A stretch of DNA of 20,447 nucleotides, from contig JBHLPQ010000051.1 in NCBI GenBank assembly GCA_048939265.1, positions 1 through 20,447 of the forward strand, in the 5' to 3' direction. Below, one piece after another: positions 7,448 through 15,310 of this stretch. Below the pieces are notes generated by a model. It did not search any database, had not been told where the DNA came from, and saw only the letters and a program-made list of their open reading frames with translations. The position numbers and the translations under genes were made by a program. The first letter of the stretch is position 1; each line of letters starts with the position of its first letter. Source of the DNA: Hodarchaeum sp048939265 (GTDB lineage Archaea > Asgardarchaeota > Heimdallarchaeia > Hodarchaeales > Hodarchaeaceae).

Positions 7448-9090
7448 AATCCAAAAACGCCTGGATTCATGATCCCATTTGGATCTAAGCAATTTTTAGT
7501 GTTTTTAAGAATTTCTACGCCCACAAGTCCAATTTCATGAGATAACCAATTAGTAAACGATCTGCCTATGCCGTGATGATGGCTAAGGGTTCCTCCATGC
7601 TCCTGAAAAGTGTCCAGAATCTTCCCTTTGATTCTATTAAATTGTTCGTATTCATTGTTCGTCTCTTGGGGAGATACAAGAGTGAAATAAAGATTTGCAC
7701 CGCTTTGGTAGAAATGGCTACCGTGTGTCCAAAGAATTGGACATTCAGGTTTCAATACGTTGCGTACTGCTGTATACAGATCCAAAATTTTATCCCATGT
7801 AGTACTGGTTTCAAATGTATCGATTAAGATTCCATAATCAATAAGTGGATCACGGATAAAAGGAAGTTCATACCGTCTTTTATGCCAGCTTTTTGCAGGT
7901 CTAGATCCTATATAATATCCACCGTGTTTTTTCGCTAAGGATTTCGCTTTTTTTAAAGTTAAAGAAACAAGATCTTTATCTCCTTCAAATGACATGACCC
8001 CCATACATCTTGAACCAACTAGGTGCCCTCGTTTTTCTAAGTATCTTAAGAAATTACGATAAAAAAATGGCATCTTTGGAGGATCCCTCATCAATGTTTG
8101 AGCAACAATATTGTGATGTGTTTCTTCACTATCTGAAATTCGCATTACTGCCGGGCGAAATCCATTTTGAAGGATCTCTTTATATGCATAAAGTCCCTCC
8201 TCGAAATTCTTAAAGAAAAATGCCGCCAAACGTGTTTGTTGGGGGATTTTCCAAACTCGTAATGTTACTTCCGAGATAATACCATAAGAACCTTCAGATC
8301 CTGTTAAGATTTGGTTAATATCAGGACCTGTCGCCCTTGCAGGCGCAACACGAGTAATTAGCGTCTCCCCTGATCCAGTGACAAATTTCATTCCCATTAC
8401 CATATCTTCAATTTTCCCGTATAATGTTGAATTCTGTCCTGCACCTCGTGTTGCTACCCATCCCCCCAAACAACTATATTCAAATGATTGGGGAAAATGT
8501 CCAAGTGTTAAACCTTTCTGATTTAGTGAAGACTCCAATTTAGGCCCTGAAATACCACTTTGGGCGGTAATGTATAATGAATCATTATTCACTTCAAGAA
8601 GCTCATTCATACGTTTTAAATTTACAGCAATCATACCAGGGCTTGACTCAATTCCGAGAGTAACTGTCGAAGCACCTGCCACAGTAGAAACTGGAATGGA
8701 ATATTTATTGGCTAGTTGGATAGTACTAACAATATCATCATGTGAATGAGGGAAAATAACCAATCCTACAATTGAATGCACGTCTAAAAAACGAGATCGA
8801 AGTATTTCAAGATAACTTTGTCCTAAAGAACTTGTGATTCGTTCCCAAGGGTCATCAGATATCTTTTCTTGACCTATTAACTTGATTAATTCTGATTTAA
8901 ATTCTGTAGGTACAGTTGATTCTCTTAGAATGTCATCAAGAGCCCTTTTCTTTTTATAGCTCTTTTCTTTTGTTTTTGGATCCATTCCAAGATATTCAAA
9001 AACAAATTTCTTCAGGTTATCTGTTACTTTAATATAAGGAGATTCTCTATCTCCCCATTTTGTAGCTAATTTCATAGGTTTCATGTACAT
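7444..9090 (-). CDS. Alkylglycerone-phosphate synthase-like FAD oxidase
   Basis: A protein of about 548 residues in the vanillyl-alcohol-oxidase FAD superfamily, closest to alkyl-dihydroxyacetonephosphate synthase (AGPS). An N-terminal KWGDRES segment resembles the WGWG opening of AGPS. The FAD-binding part has VAGASTVTLGIE and the AGPS-like GGWVATRGAGQNS...YGKIEDMV block. RPAVMRISD holds an Arg where AGPS has its substrate-contact Arg. Near the end come GSHFYQSGANLYF and HHHGIG (about 504-509), matching the AGPS His-rich active-site loop. AGPS swaps the acyl chain of acyl-DHAP for a fatty alcohol to make ether lipids, but archaeal and bacterial relatives may be plain FAD oxidases. It is the last gene of a minus-strand run with tatD and the G3P dehydrogenase. 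Several starts are possible (GTG 9093, ATG 9090, 9084 or 9075). Confidence 0.85.
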   Translation of the reverse strand: MYMKPMKLATKWGDRESPYIKVTDNLKKFVFEYLGMDPKTKEKSYKKKRALDDILRESTVPTEFKSELIKLIGQEKISDDPWERITSSLGQSYLEILRSRFLDVHSIVGLVIFPHSHDDIVSTIQLANKYSIPVSTVAGASTVTLGIESSPGMIAVNLKRMNELLEVNNDSLYITAQSGISGPKLESSLNQKGLTLGHFPQSFEYSCLGGWVATRGAGQNSTLYGKIEDMVMGMKFVTGSGETLITRVAPARATGPDINQILTGSEGSYGIISEVTLRVWKIPQQTRLAAFFFKNFEEGLYAYKEILQNGFRPAVMRISDSEETHHNIVAQTLMRDPPKMPFFYRNFLRYLEKRGHLVGSRCMGVMSFEGDKDLVSLTLKKAKSLAKKHGGYYIGSRPAKSWHKRRYELPFIRDPLIDYGILIDTFETSTTWDKILDLYTAVRNVLKPECPILWTHGSHFYQSGANLYFTLVSPQETNNEYEQFNRIKGKILDTFQEHGGTLSHHHGIGRSFTNWLSHEIGLVGVEILKNTKNCLDPNGIMNPGVFGF

Positions 9091-9138
9091 CACAAATTAA
9101 AAATAAATTCCTTATACAATGTTCATTACCAACTCTAT

Positions 9139-10782
9139 TCAATGTTTCCAGACCAATGAATCCTTATACTTCGATATTTCATTATCTCTTCTTTCAGATG
9201 ACCATCCTAGAATTTCAGCTAAACGATTGGCAACAACTACCACACAATCCATGCCTTGTTCATCAGAAAGCTGGAGTTGGGTTCGTCTAAACATAATATC
9301 ATTTAAGGTTACTGCTTTTTCATTTTTTACTTGGTGGTCTATTTCAGCAAGTATATATGGGCGATTCTCTGAGATCCTTTCTCGTAATGAGGGATTTAGA
9401 TCCATTATTTCACATATTTGCAGATAGTTCTTCCCATATCGAAGTAAATGTTGAGCTATATCAATTTGAAGATTATATCTAATAGCTAGGTTTTCCATCG
9501 AAATTGTTGCCCAATTCTCCCAATGTTTACGTTTTATGGAGACCCAACCATATAACGGGATCTTATCTGTTTGACATTTACCTTTCTTTCCCAAAATTTC
9601 AACCAGTTGATCAACTAGTTCTTTAGCCATTGAACGAAAGGTAGTATATTTACCACCTGTAATAGCATAAATATTTGGCTTGATTTCGAAAATCTCATAC
9701 TTTCGTGAAACATCAGATTCAGATTTCGCATTTGGAGATACAATTAAAGGCCGTATTCCTGAATAAGCACTAACAATGTCATCCTTCTTTAAAATGCCTG
9801 GAAAGAGGAAATTTGTAGCTTCTATTAAGTATTCAATGTCTTCTTCAAGGACTGGGACATAATCATAATCATCTGTATAATCTGTATCAGTTGTTCCAAT
9901 TAAGTTGTAATTACCGAAGGGACAAATGAAAAAAATTCTACCATCAGTGATGGGGAGACCTAAGACATAATCCTTATCATAGATTCTCCGTGTTATAATG
10001 TGAATACCTTTTGTTGGACGAACCCTTTTTGGGGCCGAGGGATCAAAAATTTGTACCGCCTGATCAGTCCAATGACCGCATGCTAAAGCAATCACTCTTG
10101 TTTTTATTTCAAATTCCTTATTATTAACTTTATTTTGGACCTTTACCGTTTTAACTGTTCCCTCTGAGTTTTCGCTTAATGAAACAGCTTCACAGTAGTT
10201 TAGAACATGAGCTCCATGCTCTTCAGCAGAGAGGATAACATCTAACGTTAATCTCGCATCATCCGTTAATCCATCCCCATATACAACTGCTCCTTGAAAA
10301 TTCTCTTCTCTTAGTGATGAGGGAAGGAGTGATCGTGCTTTTTCAGCATTTAAAATCTTATGAAACGTGAAATTTCTAGCATTCGCCAATAAGTCATATA
10401 ACCAGACTCCCTTTCTAAGTTTAGATTTAGTAAAAACCATATCTGAATATGCAGGTAAGATAAATTGGATGGGTCTTGAGAGGTGAGGAGCCATTTCTAT
10501 TAGTTTTTTCCGCTCCAGTGACCCTTCTCGGACAAGACGATACTCTTTCTGAGCAAGATAACGAATACCTGCGTGAAGTATCTTTGAAGAGCCACTACTT
10601 GTTCCATAACCGAAATCACTCTTTTCTATTAAGGCAACTGAATAACCCCGTAAGATTGCATCACGTGTAATTCCAGCTCCAGTGATTCCACCCCCAATCA
10701 CAAGAATATCAAACTCTATTCCTTGCATTTCATCAATAGTTTGTTTTCGATAAGATAAAAGCTCTGTTTCTTTATTATCCAC
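9139..10782 (-). CDS. FAD-dependent glycerol-3-phosphate dehydrogenase (GlpD/GlpA type)
   Basis: A 547-residue flavoprotein that oxidises sn-glycerol-3-phosphate to dihydroxyacetone phosphate and passes electrons to the quinone pool or another acceptor. The Rossmann motif is GGGITGAG (30-37), followed by DAILRGYSVALIEKSDFGYGTSSGSSKILHAG in pieces that match the GlpD/GlpA signature. GTTDTDY and GGKYTTFRSMA are the later conserved motifs. There is no C-terminal [2Fe-2S] BFD domain as in GlpA, so it is closer to GlpD in architecture. The start is GTG with AAGGTA eight bases upstream, placed just after the tatD stop (15-base gap). The product, DHAP, is the backbone for alkyl-DHAP, which links it to the AGPS-like gene 48 bases downstream. 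No glycerol kinase or facilitator is in the window. Confidence 0.93.
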   Translation of the reverse strand: MDNKETELLSYRKQTIDEMQGIEFDILVIGGGITGAGITRDAILRGYSVALIEKSDFGYGTSSGSSKILHAGIRYLAQKEYRLVREGSLERKKLIEMAPHLSRPIQFILPAYSDMVFTKSKLRKGVWLYDLLANARNFTFHKILNAEKARSLLPSSLREENFQGAVVYGDGLTDDARLTLDVILSAEEHGAHVLNYCEAVSLSENSEGTVKTVKVQNKVNNKEFEIKTRVIALACGHWTDQAVQIFDPSAPKRVRPTKGIHIITRRIYDKDYVLGLPITDGRIFFICPFGNYNLIGTTDTDYTDDYDYVPVLEEDIEYLIEATNFLFPGILKKDDIVSAYSGIRPLIVSPNAKSESDVSRKYEIFEIKPNIYAITGGKYTTFRSMAKELVDQLVEILGKKGKCQTDKIPLYGWVSIKRKHWENWATISMENLAIRYNLQIDIAQHLLRYGKNYLQICEIMDLNPSLRERISENRPYILAEIDHQVKNEKAVTLNDIMFRRTQLQLSDEQGMDCVVVVANRLAEILGWSSERRDNEISKYKDSLVWKH

Positions 10783-10797
10783 TTAAATTACCTTCTT

Positions 10798-11544
10798 TCA
10801 TCCGATTTCATAAAATTCTCTTGCGTTTCGGGTTGTAACATCATCAACTTCTTTGAAAGTAGTCTCCTTCAATATTGCGATATCTTCAATTGCATATTTT
10901 ATGTTTGCGGGTTCGTTTTGTTTACCTGGCCAAGGGCTAAGAAATGGTGTGTCAGTTTCAACCACAATATTCTCTAAAGGTATGTTTCTAGCAATCTTAC
11001 GATGTTTTTTACGATTTCGTACTGCTGTAGGAATCGAAATGAACCACTCGAGATCTATTATTCTTTTTGCTTCTTCCAAAGGTCCTGCAAAACAATGCAT
11101 GAGAACTGGAATTTCAGCATTTTTCTCAAGAATATCTAAGCATTCCTTTTCAGCTTTTCGTGAATGGACTACTAATGGTTTTTCACGATCATTAGCTAAT
11201 TTAATGAATTCTAAAAATACTTTCTGCTCTTTCTTTCGCCAATAAGAGTCCTTAATCCAATGATAGTCTAAGCCAACCTCTCCAATTGCAACTAATGATG
11301 GATATTCTTCTATTTTCTTATAAGATAAATCAAAATCTATTCTTTGTATATGTGAGGCTGAAAAACCCAGTGTAGTGTATACAAAGCGATGATGTTTCTT
11401 TTCTAATACTGAAGCGAACTCATAATGGTGGGGTTCAATCGCTGAATTGATTATTGCCTCAACCCCGAACCGATGAGCTTTTTCAATAATTCCTTCGATA
11501 TTTTTCACAAAATCTGGCAAAAGGTGAGCATGAGAGTCAATCAT
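10798..11544 (-). CDS. TatD-family metal-dependent hydrolase
   Basis: A 248-residue TIM-barrel hydrolase of the TatD DNase family. The metal ligands are all visible: His5 and His7 (DSHAH), Glu89 (IGEVGLDY), His127 (VVHSRKA), His150 (LMHCFAG) and Asp198 (ETDTPFLSPWPG). Members act as 3'-5' exonucleases or deoxyribonucleases in repair and nucleic-acid turnover, though substrates of archaeal ones are little studied. It is the promoter-proximal gene of the run tatD, G3P dehydrogenase, AGPS-like, which is an odd partner for lipid-type enzymes and may be linked only by transcription. The ATG start directly precedes the diagnostic IDSHAH, so it is secure. A perfect inverted repeat lies 28-51 bases upstream. 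Confidence 0.93.
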   Translation of the reverse strand: MIDSHAHLLPDFVKNIEGIIEKAHRFGVEAIINSAIEPHHYEFASVLEKKHHRFVYTTLGFSASHIQRIDFDLSYKKIEEYPSLVAIGEVGLDYHWIKDSYWRKKEQKVFLEFIKLANDREKPLVVHSRKAEKECLDILEKNAEIPVLMHCFAGPLEEAKRIIDLEWFISIPTAVRNRKKHRKIARNIPLENIVVETDTPFLSPWPGKQNEPANIKYAIEDIAILKETTFKEVDDVTTRNAREFYEIG

Positions 11545-11557
11545 GTGTAATTTCCGG

Positions 11558-11595
11558 CTAAATTTGGTTTAGAATAACTAAATCCCTAGTTATTC
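11558..11595. promoter_or_regulatory. Inverted repeats in the divergent tatD / SHMT-like spacer
   Basis: GAATAACTA (11572-11580) and TAGTTATTC (11587-11595) form a perfect 9-base inverted repeat around AATCCC. Just beside it, CTAAA (11558-11562) and TTTAG (11568-11572) form a second, shorter one. Both lie within 55 bases of the tatD ATG, where the TATA box and transcript start are expected, so this is a candidate operator for the tatD-G3P dehydrogenase-AGPS-like operon and perhaps the divergent gene. The repeats are seen; regulation is inferred. Confidence 0.5.
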
Positions 11596-11693
11596 ATTCT
11601 ATTTAGTGCAGTATCAGTTTTGTTTAACAATATTTTTTTTTACTAGTTCAATAAGAATCTCTAATTTTATGATAGATTTTTGGAGTTATTCCA

Positions 11694-12878
11694 ATGAAGA
11701 TTCTAGATTTAATCAATCAAAATGAATTGTTTCGAACAGAGAATCTCAATATGATTGTCTCTGAAAATGTGTTGTCACGTTCAGTAAAACAGGCTTTAGC
11801 TATACAACATTCCAGATACCATGCGGATTTTTACGGAGGAACACAAATCTTCAAACAAATCTACAATCATACTCAAGCCTTGGCAAGAGAAATCTTTCAT
11901 AGTGAGACGGCATTTATCTCTCCTTTATCTGGAAATATGGCTGTTGTAGCAGTTATTCTAGCTTTTACTAAACCAAAAGACAAGATTGCAATCCTACCTC
12001 TTTCACCTGCAGGTGGTTATCCAATAAATATAGAATATTTTGATAGAATTCGTGTGAACATACCTTTTAGTCATGATGAGTTCAATATTGACTTGGATCG
12101 AACATTAGAAATAATTTCGCAAGAAAAACCTAAGTTAGTGTTTCTTGGATCATCACTATTTCTGTTTCCTCATCCAATTGCGCCAATTGTTAATATAGTG
12201 CATGAATATGGAGGAATTGTTGCTTATGATGGTTCACATGTGTTAGGATTAATTGCTGGTGGACAATTTCAAGATCCTCTTGCCGAAGGGGTTGATGTAC
12301 TTCTGGGATCAACCCATAAGTCGTTCCCAGGTCCTCAAGGAGGAGTTATACTGTCTAATACTTTCTATGAAGATTTTGAGGATGTCATCGGAATTGAACC
12401 TCTTAAAGGGATTGTACTAGTTGATAACATTCATAACTCTCGAATTGCTGCCTTAGGGGTCTCATTTGAAGAATTCAAGGAGTTTGGTAAGGATTATGCA
12501 GAACAAGTAGTTAAAAATTCTAAGATTTTAGCACAAAGTATGGATAACCAAAATATTCTCCTTTATGGAAAAGAAAAAGGATTTACAGAATCTCATCAAG
12601 TACTAATGAAAGTCAGAGACTTTCATGAAGGAGCTAAACTACGAGACCTCTTAATGAAATATCGAATAATTACAGACGCAGGTATGCGTTTTGGAACGGC
12701 AGAACTGACCCGTTTAGGATTTCGAGAGAGACAGATGCAAATTCTTGGAGATATCATAGGGAAAATCCTTTTCTGTTCTTCTGAATCCCTATCGCTCGAA
12801 CCTCAAGAGATCAAAATAATTAAAGATGAAATTCAAGCCCTCATCAACTTGACGAAACAATCAGATCTCATGGGATAA
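11694..12878 (+). CDS. SHMT-fold PLP enzyme (divergent serine hydroxymethyltransferase relative)
   Basis: A 394-residue fold-type I pyridoxal-phosphate enzyme of the serine hydroxymethyltransferase family. Visible family marks are NLNMIVSEN (17-25), FYGG (46-49), YDGSHVLGLIAGG with Asp179 and His182, GSTHKSFPGPQGG with the PLP lysine Lys209, and GMRFGTAELTRLGF with the carboxylate-binding Arg near 322. True SHMTs have the loop YAEGYPGKRYYGG, which carries the catalytic Glu needed for folate-dependent chemistry; here it is shortened to YHADFYGG, and the Glu is missing. The PLP-stacking GGH is replaced by GGY (107-109). It is also shorter than usual SHMT. A folate-independent role (aldolase, racemase or similar) is therefore possible. 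GGAG at 11682-11685, eight bases upstream, supports the start. Confidence 0.85.
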   Translation: MKILDLINQNELFRTENLNMIVSENVLSRSVKQALAIQHSRYHADFYGGTQIFKQIYNHTQALAREIFHSETAFISPLSGNMAVVAVILAFTKPKDKIAILPLSPAGGYPINIEYFDRIRVNIPFSHDEFNIDLDRTLEIISQEKPKLVFLGSSLFLFPHPIAPIVNIVHEYGGIVAYDGSHVLGLIAGGQFQDPLAEGVDVLLGSTHKSFPGPQGGVILSNTFYEDFEDVIGIEPLKGIVLVDNIHNSRIAALGVSFEEFKEFGKDYAEQVVKNSKILAQSMDNQNILLYGKEKGFTESHQVLMKVRDFHEGAKLRDLLMKYRIITDAGMRFGTAELTRLGFRERQMQILGDIIGKILFCSSESLSLEPQEIKIIKDEIQALINLTKQSDLMG

Positions 12879-12981
12879 AGACTCAAAAATTGTATTTTAT
12901 CTTGGTTCCTAAATAATCATTATCAAAGTACTCTCTAAATTTTTAATTTTTATAATCAAAACCTCATGTGGGATCTTATTT

Positions 12982-13992
12982 ATGGAAGAAACGGAATTTC
13001 GTGAACTTATCCAGCAATACGCGATGCAATCAAGGTTAGAACAGGGGGAAGCAAATCTCACAACGGTTTTGAAATTAGTAATAGCAGAGAATCCACAATT
13101 GAAAGCTCAAGTTCGATCTTCAGTTGCCATGGTGAAAGAGGAGATTGCAAAAGTAAACGAGATGGATGAGAATGACCTAGAAATGATTTCTGAGGAAATT
13201 GAATCTGAGGAATCCACAGAATACGAGATGCTTGAAAACCTGGTCGTTCAGAAGTTCTCTAAGGATGATAAATTAAATACTCAGATCAAAGCTTTAATCA
13301 TTTATGGCTCCTATGCAAAACGCTTACACGTAGTTGGGGAAAGTGACATCAATTTCGTTATTGTTCTGAGTTCTGATTCTTCTCAAACCGAGACTGAGGA
13401 GACTATTGAAAAAATAGGTCAAATTGCAGAAAAAATTGTAACACCAGAGGTTGCTCATATCTTCGATCTAATGATTTTGAAAGAAGAAGATCTTAGTCAA
13501 TTAGACAAATTTGGAGCCGATTTCAGTTATATCCATGCTCTTTATGCAAAAGATGGAGAAGTAAAGCTTGGCCAAAATGTATTTGCCTCTATAGAGTTCA
13601 ATGATGAAAAAATTCAACAAGCAGCCAAATTATTAATGAGTGAGGCAATTATACAATTTGATGATGATATTAATACTGCGAAAGAAGAAAAACTCCCCGA
13701 AACCGAGCTAGAATACGTTATCGCTGGTTCAATTATTGATCTTGCCTTTGCCCTCTGCTGTTACAAAGTTGGAGTCAAAGCGGTGACAATGGATTTAGTC
13801 AAACCAGATATCCATGAAGAATTCCGTGAAGTTTGGGGAGAAGATTCTGACTTTGCTGAGTTTTATCCATTTCTGCAACAAGCTCATGCCTTTAAACTCG
13901 GGATAAAATTACCCAACTCACAAAACTTCATGCAGAGAAGTATCGAATTCATTGAGAAAGTTATAGAATTCGCTGGTTTAAAGGAATCTTAA
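12982..13992 (+). CDS. GluRS N-terminal-like domain fused to a nucleotidyltransferase
   Basis: A 336-residue protein with three parts. Residues about 3-75 resemble the N-terminal region that precedes the catalytic core in archaeal glutamyl-tRNA synthetases: ELIQQYAMQ, an E-Q-G-E-A-N turn, VIAENPQLK, and a helix ending KVNEM. An acidic linker follows (about 62-82). Residues about 100-200 form a MNT/polymerase-beta-type nucleotidyltransferase with GSYAKR (109-114) and ESDIN (120-124); the second metal-binding Asp of the usual S-D-x-D is Asn124. A third acidic residue may lie in HIFDLMIL. The C-terminal third is helical, like the HEPN or substrate-binding helical bundles often paired with these domains. 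No tRNA synthetase core is present. It has a TATA-like box at about 12947-12956 and stands alone; the next gene is convergent. Confidence 0.75.
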   Translation: MEETEFRELIQQYAMQSRLEQGEANLTTVLKLVIAENPQLKAQVRSSVAMVKEEIAKVNEMDENDLEMISEEIESEESTEYEMLENLVVQKFSKDDKLNTQIKALIIYGSYAKRLHVVGESDINFVIVLSSDSSQTETEETIEKIGQIAEKIVTPEVAHIFDLMILKEEDLSQLDKFGADFSYIHALYAKDGEVKLGQNVFASIEFNDEKIQQAAKLLMSEAIIQFDDDINTAKEEKLPETELEYVIAGSIIDLAFALCCYKVGVKAVTMDLVKPDIHEEFREVWGEDSDFAEFYPFLQQAHAFKLGIKLPNSQNFMQRSIEFIEKVIEFAGLKES

Positions 13993-14001
13993 ACCAGATT
14001 A

Positions 14002-14580
14002 TTAAGCTATAATCTCCATTAGGTATTGTTTAAGAAAATGAAATTGCTTTTCATATTGTTTTAGCTGCTGCAAAGCATGTGAGTTAAATTTATCATACTG
14101 ATCCTTATCTAACCATTTTTTTTTCCAATAAACATTTGTTTGATGGAGTAGGTCAATGAGATCTACTACTCGTGAAATATGATATTCTTCACTCTCATGA
14201 TCTTTGAGGAGGGGAGAAAGAGAATCTCCCACTTGTCTTGGAATCTTTGACATTATATGCTTAATTGCTCCTTCTTCAAGCTTTTGCTGAAATTTAAGTA
14301 GTGTATTAGGAGAAATGAATCGTGCGCTTTTATCTATGTCAAAATATTCTGTTTCAGGAAAGTCATGAAATAAAGCAATTAAAACTGCTTTCTGGATATC
14401 TAGCTTTTGTGCCTTGGATTCGCGAAGATCATTTTCTAGTATACAAAAATAATATGTTAGAGCAGCAACAGACCAAGAATGATCTGCAAGGGATTCGATA
14501 GAACTTAAAGGCACCCCTGCTCGTACCCACCCTTGCCTAAGGAGCCTTTTCATTTGTGTAATATTATTAAGAAAATTCAA
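14002..14580 (-). CDS. HD-domain hydrolase (YfbR / HDDC2-like)
   Basis: A 192-residue HD-superfamily phosphohydrolase. Metal ligands are His34 (ADHSW), His72-Asp73 (ALFHDFPE) and Asp140 (RVVDLIDLL). The opening MKRLLRQGWVRAGV followed by SIESLADHSWSVA matches the YfbR/HDDC2 group, whose studied members are 5'-deoxynucleotidases acting on dNMPs. The start chosen is TTG at 14580, because the segment before Met10 aligns with the family's first helix, and because GGTGA lies eight to twelve bases upstream; an ATG at 14553 would cut into it. The upstream 68 bases hold a 6-base inverted repeat (TTGGTT / AACCAA, 14582-14600) overlapping this ribosome binding site. It follows the eS25 gene on the same strand. 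The convergent gene ends only nine bases away. Confidence 0.88.
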   Translation of the reverse strand: MNFLNNITQMKRLLRQGWVRAGVPLSSIESLADHSWSVAALTYYFCILENDLRESKAQKLDIQKAVLIALFHDFPETEYFDIDKSARFISPNTLLKFQQKLEEGAIKHIMSKIPRQVGDSLSPLLKDHESEEYHISRVVDLIDLLHQTNVYWKKKWLDKDQYDKFNSHALQQLKQYEKQFHFLKQYLMEIIA

Positions 14581-14648
14581 TTTGGTTCACCATAAACCAA
14601 CCAAAAAATCCTTCCTAAACACCCCTATCAAAAGTTAGAGTTAAAAAA

Positions 14649-14944
14649 TCAAGCCTTGGTGTATACCTTTAGTCGCTTGTTAGAGATAGTTGGTTTCAAG
14701 ATATCCTTTTCCTCTAAATCATCTAGCAGCTGCTTCGCTACAGATACACGTATATCTCGTTTTGCTGCTATCTCTTGTGCGGTAATGACAACTGATTTTC
14801 TTTTAGAATACTCCTCTTCCAATTCCTTAAGTAAAGCTGTGTAATCATCGCCAACTACAAGGTTTCTTTCATAACTAGAATACTCAAAGATTTTACCCCA
14901 CNNNNNNNNNNTTTCTTCCGCACTTTTTTGTCAGATACACTCAT
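14649..14944 (-). CDS. rps25e: Ribosomal protein eS25, interrupted by an assembly gap
   Basis: The small-subunit ribosomal protein eS25, missed by simple ORF calling because 10 N (14902-14911) cut it. The main part, read from 14901 down to the TGA at 14649-14651, gives a winged-helix protein: a lead-in WGKIFEY, then VITAQEIAAKRDIRVSVAKQLLDDLEEKDILKP and KRLKVYTKA, the classic eS25 helix-turn-helix and final strand. On the other side of the gap the ATG at 14942-14944 opens a basic stretch (SVSDKKVRKK), as in the Lys-rich eS25 N-terminus, and is preceded by GGTGA nine bases upstream. The two halves are in different frames if the gap is exactly 10 bases, so the gap length is nominal. Identity is firm; the join is inferred. 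Confidence 0.85.
14902..14911. other. Assembly gap (10 N)
   Basis: Ten undetermined bases. The flanks belong to one gene (eS25), which supports the join, but the frame shows that the true missing length is not 10 (it must be 3n+2 bases, for example 11 or 14). No other N occurs in the window. Confidence 0.97.
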
Positions 14945-15310
14945 TAAAGCTTTCACCAAGACATTCAGTATGTTAGTAAGCATCTCTTAATGATAAGAGA
15001 TGTTGAAAGGGAATTTTGACTATTTTAAGTTTTCTTATACCGATCTTTTATTCTTTTTGTGAAAGAAGGTCATTACGGTGAAAATGATTTCCATTTCTTT
15101 AATTTCCTCTTAAAAGAAAAGAAATTAAAATCTTATGTAAAGCATTTCTATTTGTAGATGTTTCTACTGTAGTAGAGATTTTAGATAATACAGGATATCA
15201 AAAGATTGCTATCTAACAAAATTCGTCTTCTCCCATATTCTATGTGGTGGTAAAATAAAAAAGGCATTATTAGAAAAATCGCTTCCTCTCCATATCAATA
15301 TAATTTCGAT
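14945..15310. other. Gene-poor spacer with eS25 leader hairpin
   Basis: This 366-base stretch contains no complete gene. Its left part is the eS25 leader, with a perfect 9-base inverted repeat CATCTCTTA / TAAGAGATG around ATGA (14981-15002) and a TATA-like AACTTAAAATA on the minus strand near 15021-15031. Further right are an inverted repeat TTTAATTTC / GAAATTAAA (15098-15106 and 15121-15129) and a short one, TCTAC / GTAGA, near 15160-15175. On the plus strand two adjoining frames read like protein: about 15059-15157 begins GTG and encodes about 32 residues (GHYGENDFHFFNF...), and a second frame carries FVDVSTVVEILDNTGYQKIAI to a stop near 15218. They may be a frameshifted gene remnant. Confidence 0.4.
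14981..15002 (-). repeat. Perfect 9-base inverted repeat upstream of eS25
   Basis: CATCTCTTA and TAAGAGATG enclose a 4-base loop, 37 bases before the eS25 start. In the minus-strand transcript it would be a stable hairpin near the 5' end, upstream of the GGTGA ribosome binding site. Ribosomal protein leaders often carry autoregulatory structures; that role is inference. Confidence 0.5.
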
